From contig JAQVYP010000052.1 of NCBI GenBank assembly GCA_029004655.1, positions 1-10,445 of the forward strand: 10,445 nucleotides of DNA, given 5' to 3'. The notes below the pieces were generated by a model. The model saw only the letters and a list, made by a program, of their open reading frames with translations, was not told the origin of the DNA and did no database searches. Positions 7,421 to 10,445 of the stretch are shown here, piece by piece. Source of the DNA: Oscillospiraceae bacterium. GTDB taxonomy: Bacteria > Bacillota > Clostridia > Oscillospirales > Acutalibacteraceae. Both the position numbers and the translations under genes were made by a program. How positions within the stretch are numbered: position 1 is the stretch's first letter; each line of letters begins with the position of its first letter.

Positions 7421-9070
7421 TTATTTTAAAAAGGAATCAACTGCATAAACTGCTTGATCGTTATAAAGAAGCTTTGCCCAACCACTTGAGCTTTCTGCCA
7501 CTTTGGAGATATATTCACCGTTTTTCAGTGTATAAATAATATTCGAGTCGGTGCTTGGCTTGTCACGAAGATTTATTTCTTCTTTAGCAGTTACATTTTT
7601 AGGTGTTATTTTGGTGAAAGTGGTATTATACTCCGTAAAGGTACTGTTATCGCTGATTTGTTCTGATGAAGAAGTAATCTCGGGTGCAGTGGTAGTGAGA
7701 TAGCTTGTAACGGCATATACAACTTGACCATCATTATAAACGAGCCTCGACCAACCGCTACTGGTGATTGCAGTACGGTTTAAAAATATACCGCCTGAAA
7801 GCTTTCCTATAATTTGACTATCAGTTGCCGGTAAAGAGCGCAAATTAACCTCGTCCTTTGCAGTTACTCGGTCATTTGTCTGTGTAAATTTAAATCCTGC
7901 TACTATGTCCTCTTTCTCAACCTCTACTACCCTATCCGTTAGATAGCTTGTAATGGCATAAACGGTTTTACCGTTTAAAGAAAGTCTTGACCAACCGTTG
8001 CTGCCGATACCTGTTCGTGTTAAAAATTTACCACTTTTAAGAGTGGTAACAACCTTATATTGAGGACTCGGTCCCTCGCGAAGGTTAACTTCTATTTTCG
8101 CCGTAACCCTATCATTTGCGGCTGTATATAAAAGCTCTTCTTCGGTTTTAGGAGCAATGGCATTATTTGGAGTAGCAGTAGTGTCTAAAGCATCACTTTC
8201 GACTGCAGTAAAATAAGAAACTATCATATCGCAATTTCCGTTGACACCATTTACACTTCCACGGTTTGTATATTGCCACATATCATACTTTCTACTGTAA
8301 TCGGGATTTTCAATTTCAGGGTATGTTGGTGAACTGTAATGTGCCACCCATACCTTAAATTTTTTCTCTATTTGAGTCATATCCCAATAATTGCTGTTTT
8401 CCATTTCATTTTTAGCACCGTAAAACATACCTTCATAGCCGGATTTTTGAACTAACGATAAAAAGCTATTAGCATTATTAGTTCTATCGTTTGCGGAAAG
8501 GTTATACATTCGGCTGTCCGATGACGTGTAACCCTCGCAGTCATAAACTACAGGGTAAGAAATTTTATAACCTTTGATTGTAGATAACACAAAACTTGCT
8601 TCCTCACAAGCCTCGGTAGTATTGATCGCGGTTGAAAAGAAATAAACACCGACTAAAATGCCTGCTTTTTGTGCCTGCTGAATATTATAGTCAGCATTTT
8701 CGTCCTTATAGAGTTTACCATTTTCAGCTCTGTACCCTATTCTTATAATAGCAAAGTCTATTCCGCTATTTTTTACCGATGACCAATCAATTTTACCTTG
8801 CCATTTAGAAACATCAATTCCTAAGTTTTCGCCCTTTTTATGTGTGATATTTTCAATTTGAACCTTACTGCCTTCGATATTATTTTCAGTGTTTTCCGGG
8901 TCAACTATATCGTCAGGTGTGGTATTAATTTCAATATTTGTTTGCAATAATAAGCTTGACGAATCAGAAGAAATATCACTACTGGTTTCATTTTTTCCTT
9001 TACAAGCAGAAAAAGTCAAAATGCAAAATATTAAAGTTAACGAGAAAACTGTTTTAAAAGACTGTTTCAT
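7421..9070 (-). CDS. GH25 muramidase lipoprotein with three C-terminal SH3-like repeats
   Basis: This is predicted to cleave the N-acetylmuramic acid to N-acetylglucosamine bond of peptidoglycan while tethered to the membrane. The signal peptide ends in TFSAC (Cys23), then comes a Ser/Thr/Asn/Glu-rich linker (24-80). The GH25 domain (about 82-290) shows GIDVSKWQG with D86, AIIRIGYR (107-114), the catalytic pair in YDCEG (D177, E179), WVAHYSS (241-247) and MWQYTNRG (264-271) ending with NCDMIVSYF. Three bacterial SH3-like repeats follow (about 318-378, 397-458, 488-549). Each has VTAK-x-EVNLR or VTAKEEINLR, GW(S/A)(R/K)L, and VYA-x-x-S(Y/F)L. They probably bind cell wall. The start ATG follows GTGAGGA (9077-9083) by 6 bases. 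The gene converges on the EET locus and has its own promoter; nothing ties it functionally to EET. It may act in cell-wall turnover or against other bacteria. Confidence 0.93.
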   Translation of the reverse strand: MKQSFKTVFSLTLIFCILTFSACKGKNETSSDISSDSSSLLLQTNIEINTTPDDIVDPENTENNIEGSKVQIENITHKKGENLGIDVSKWQGKIDWSSVKNSGIDFAIIRIGYRAENGKLYKDENADYNIQQAQKAGILVGVYFFSTAINTTEACEEASFVLSTIKGYKISYPVVYDCEGYTSSDSRMYNLSANDRTNNANSFLSLVQKSGYEGMFYGAKNEMENSNYWDMTQIEKKFKVWVAHYSSPTYPEIENPDYSRKYDMWQYTNRGSVNGVNGNCDMIVSYFTAVESDALDTTATPNNAIAPKTEEELLYTAANDRVTAKIEVNLREGPSPQYKVVTTLKSGKFLTRTGIGSNGWSRLSLNGKTVYAITSYLTDRVVEVEKEDIVAGFKFTQTNDRVTAKDEVNLRSLPATDSQIIGKLSGGIFLNRTAITSSGWSRLVYNDGQVVYAVTSYLTTTAPEITSSSEQISDNSTFTEYNTTFTKITPKNVTAKEEINLRDKPSTDSNIIYTLKNGEYISKVAESSSGWAKLLYNDQAVYAVDSFLK

Positions 9071-9078
9071 GATTATTC

Positions 9079-9148
9079 CTCACTTGAGTGTTTAAAATTT
9101 TACGCCTTATATATAGGCGTCTCCTTTTTTAACACTCATCACTGTGTT
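9079..9148 (-). promoter_or_regulatory. Structured 5' leader of the muramidase gene
   Basis: On the transcript, GAGTGTT plus AAAA (9137-9127) can pair with TTTT plus AACACTC (9097-9086), with one bulged base. The pairing encloses an inner hairpin ACGCC (9120-9116), 9-base loop, GGCGT (9106-9102). The outer stem ends 2 bases before the Shine-Dalgarno (9083-9077). A competing hairpin AACAC (9148-9144) with GTGTT (9135-9131) uses the same upstream strand, so two exclusive folds are possible. No known riboswitch class is recognised. The inner hairpin, read on the + strand, is followed by CTCCTTTTTT and also looks like a terminator in that direction. Confidence 0.45.
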
Positions 9149-9166
9149 TAATTTATATATCTTTAT

Positions 9167-9195
9167 ATTATACTATTAAAATCCAAAAAATTCAA
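9167..9195 (-). promoter_or_regulatory. Sigma-A-type promoter for the GH25 muramidase gene
   Basis: On the - strand, a -35 box TTGAAT (9195-9190) is followed by 17 bases and a perfect -10 box TATAAT (9172-9167). The spacer is T-rich. Transcription would start near 9160, giving a leader of about 90 bases before the muramidase ATG at 9070. Consensus and spacing match the vegetative promoter; no operator was identified. Confidence 0.75.
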
Positions 9196-9245
9196 TGTTT
9201 TTGTGATGGATTAAAAAGCTGGACTTCCAATAATCCTTTCATAAA

Positions 9246-9288
9246 AAGCACAAAAAACGCCTATATATTGGGCGTCTTCTTTTTGCTT
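9246..9288. terminator. Hairpin terminator, likely bidirectional, upstream of the muramidase promoter
   Basis: The core stem is ACGCC (9257-9261), 9-base loop, GGCGT (9271-9275). It is extended by AAGCA and AAAAA on the left, pairing with TTTTT and GCTT on the right (9280-9288). Read on the - strand the stem is followed at once by TTTTTTG; on the + strand it is followed by CTTCTTTTTG. It would insulate the muramidase promoter from - strand transcription coming from the right. Its core and tail closely resemble the hairpin at 9102-9130 in the same + orientation. Confidence 0.6.
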
Positions 9289-9651
9289 AAGTAGTCCGGC
9301 CTTAGTTTTTGATTTTTTCACTGTTTTAAAAGTCAAATAAGACACTGTAAAACTATTTATAGCCAGCGCAAACAAACTAATTTAGTTCCACATCAATCGT
9401 TCGGTTATAAACCTTTGCCCGTCGAACCCAAGACAGCAAATAATAGCTATTCCCTTTTAATGGATGGACATGAGAGAAATTTTCCAACAGGCTAGCAGTA
9501 AAAGAATTACAAAAATTCACAACAAACCAAAAAACTTATAAAAAACATTTTGGCTGTAGTCCCCTCACTTTTTTCCTTTAGATAAGTGAGGGGCAATTTT
9601 AATTCCTCCTCATTGCCCTTTGAAAATAAAATATCCAGAGCTCTAAAGACA
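9289..9651. other. Non-coding stretch with one strong hairpin
   Basis: No convincing reading frame, tRNA or known RNA gene is seen. The only clear structure is a perfect 10-bp inverted repeat, CCCCTCACTT (9561-9570) with AAGTGAGGGG (9584-9593), around a 13-base loop. Downstream on the + strand is CAATTTTAA, a poor T-tract, and there is none on the - strand. No + strand gene precedes it closely, so its role is unclear. Being next to a broken locus (9675-10445), the stretch may be decayed coding sequence, but I cannot recognise any family in it. Confidence 0.5.
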
Positions 9652-9674
9652 CCATCTGCTTCCGTGTAAGATGG
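9652..9674 (-). terminator. Possible terminator hairpin directly after the DUF2935 fragment
   Basis: On the - strand, CCATCT (9674-9669) pairs with AGATGG (9657-9652) around an 11-base loop, starting immediately after the TAA stop at 9677-9675. The following TGTCTTTA is only a weak T-tract. Position favours a terminator; strength is doubtful. Confidence 0.4.
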
Positions 9675-10070
9675 TTACTCTTGCAACAAATATATATTAT
9701 AATTAGCTTCGCGTAAAACATGGTCAGTAAATAATGGGGACATTAGCGATTTTACTTTGCATTCAAGAATTTCCTGAGTCGTTTTTGCCTTAAATCTGCT
9801 AATAGCTAACGTTGCATTCAGCTCTTGCAACCTTTCGGCTGATTGATCTTGGGCAATTGAGTCAAATGTTTTAGCTAAAGAGTCAGCCTCATCAAAATGT
9901 TCTGATTCCGTAGGATCAAATAACCCACGCATTACCTTTGCATGATCCGACATGTGATGGTTCCAGAAGGATTCAAAACCATTATTGTAGTTTTCATTTC
10001 TCTGCTGCAACCCATTCAATATTTCTATATATTTTTGTGCTTCATGGAAAACATGTTCATAAACAGACGT
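9675..10070 (-). pseudogene. C-terminal half of a DUF2935-type helical protein, lacking its N-terminal part
   Basis: The frame read from about 10070 to the TAA at 9675 matches, from memory of the family, the end of the first and all of the second helical domain of DUF2935 proteins. These are putative metal-binding helical-bundle proteins of Bacillota. Visible landmarks are EHVFHEAQKY near the start, ILNGLQQRNEN, FWNHHMSDHAKVMRGLFDPTE, and DHVLREANYNIYLL at the end. The repeated (E/D)HVxxEA motifs close the two domains, and their His and Glu residues are probable metal ligands. Intact members are around 270 residues; about 130 are left. The frame upstream runs into a TAA near 10095, and the only internal start is a TTG at 10019 that would drop the first motif. 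No recognisable start exists, so this is a remnant or the far side of an assembly join. Family assignment is by pattern recognition and unchecked. Confidence 0.7.
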
Positions 10071-10445
10071 ATTCTCGATGAAGGCATTTGGTTATTTTGA
10101 CCGTAATTTGTTTTTGGGTTTTCACCAAATGCAATTTTCATAGCTGCTGGTTCTAAAACTATCATATCATCTATGCATCTTCCATTTGTTTTAATAAAAG
10201 CAAACTGACCACCTACAACATTAGAGCTACCGGGACCTACCATAACCGAAGTTATACCGGTTTTTATTGCATTATGAAAAGCAGAATCCACTGGGTTGAT
10301 AGCATCAATAGCCTTAATGTACGGCGTTAAAGGTTCGGACGATTCATTAGAACTGTCCCCTACTTGGCCTATCTTTTCCTCACAAATACCTATATGGCTA
10401 TGTGCATCTATTAGCCCGGGTAAAACCCACGCTCCTTTTGCGTCT
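10025..10445 (-). pseudogene. N-terminal part of an imidazolonepropionase-like amidohydrolase, truncated at a junction
   Basis: Reading enters from beyond the right edge of the window and is open to the TAG at 10027-10025. Family features are plain: WVLPGLIDAHSHIG with the HxH metal ligands near the edge, then AIDAINPVDSAFHNAIKTG, TSVMVGPGSSNVVGGQF, DDMIVLEPAAMKIAFGENP and QMPSSR. These match the first 200 or so residues of a metal-dependent amidohydrolase group common in Bacillota, whose full length is roughly 380-400 residues. After MPSSRI (about 10072) the homology stops abruptly and about 15 unrelated residues lead to the stop. The remaining metal ligands and catalytic Asp of the barrel are absent, so the product would be inactive. 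The DUF2935 fragment begins in another frame at the same point. The true start lies outside the window. Confidence 0.82.

Noticed and set aside
8889..9095. Plus-strand open frame over the 5' end of the muramidase gene.
   Set aside because: It is antisense to the signal peptide and linker of a clear gene and runs into its promoter-proximal leader; no family features.
9405..9440. Possible tRNA T-arm on the minus strand (GGGTTCGACGGGC).
   Set aside because: The flanking bases do not form a proper T stem, and no matching D, anticodon or acceptor stems are found.
10060..10100. Simple one-base frameshift within a single amidohydrolase gene.
   Set aside because: The sequence after the shift keeps an AQKY-type helix that superficially resembles the amidohydrolase, but everything further on (FWNHHMSDHAK, DHVLREA) fits DUF2935 and not the amidohydrolase barrel, so a junction of two genes explains it better.

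Overview
The window reads as a chromosomal segment of a low-GC Gram-positive bacterium (Bacillota, probably Clostridia). The evidence is AT-rich codon use, strong GGAGG-type ribosome binding sites, lipoprotein signal peptides in place of outer-membrane functions, and the gene families present. No species can be named from the sequence alone.

Bases 24-7095 hold seven closely packed + strand genes. Together they form a nearly complete flavin-based extracellular electron transfer (EET) locus of the kind described in Listeria monocytogenes and other Gram-positives. In order they are a membrane-extended type II NADH dehydrogenase (ndh2), a long-chain polyprenyl diphosphate synthase (dmkB), a UbiA-family prenyltransferase (dmkA), a membrane-anchored NusG-domain-II protein (eetA), a Gx-transporter-family membrane protein (eetB), a lipoprotein with two FMN-binding repeats (pplA), and an ApbE-type FAD:protein FMN transferase that is itself a lipoprotein (fmnB). 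The inferred flow is NADH to Ndh2, to a dedicated demethylmenaquinone pool made with DmkA and DmkB, to EetA/EetB, and then to covalently flavinylated PplA and external acceptors. FmnB attaches FMN to PplA outside the membrane. A flavin transporter (FmnA/RibU, ECF components) is not in view; it may lie upstream of base 1 or elsewhere. A long inverted repeat sits between pplA and fmnB.

Bases 7096-7420 are non-coding. They contain an imperfect palindrome of about 157 bp with matching ends, which looks like a MITE-type element, at the convergent end between the EET locus and the next gene.

Bases 7421-9070 (- strand) encode a lipoprotein GH25 muramidase with three C-terminal SH3-like repeats. It has a good promoter and a structured leader upstream.

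Bases 9196-9674 are non-coding with several hairpins. Bases 9675-10445 (- strand) hold two unrelated gene fragments joined head to tail: the N-terminal part of an imidazolonepropionase-like amidohydrolase, which is cut off, followed out of frame by the C-terminal half of a DUF2935-type helical protein. This is either a genuine deletion scar or an assembly join.

The EET locus is a known type of system. The least expected items are the amidohydrolase/DUF2935 junction, the MITE-like palindrome, the degenerate flavinylation motifs in PplA and the structured leader of the muramidase gene.
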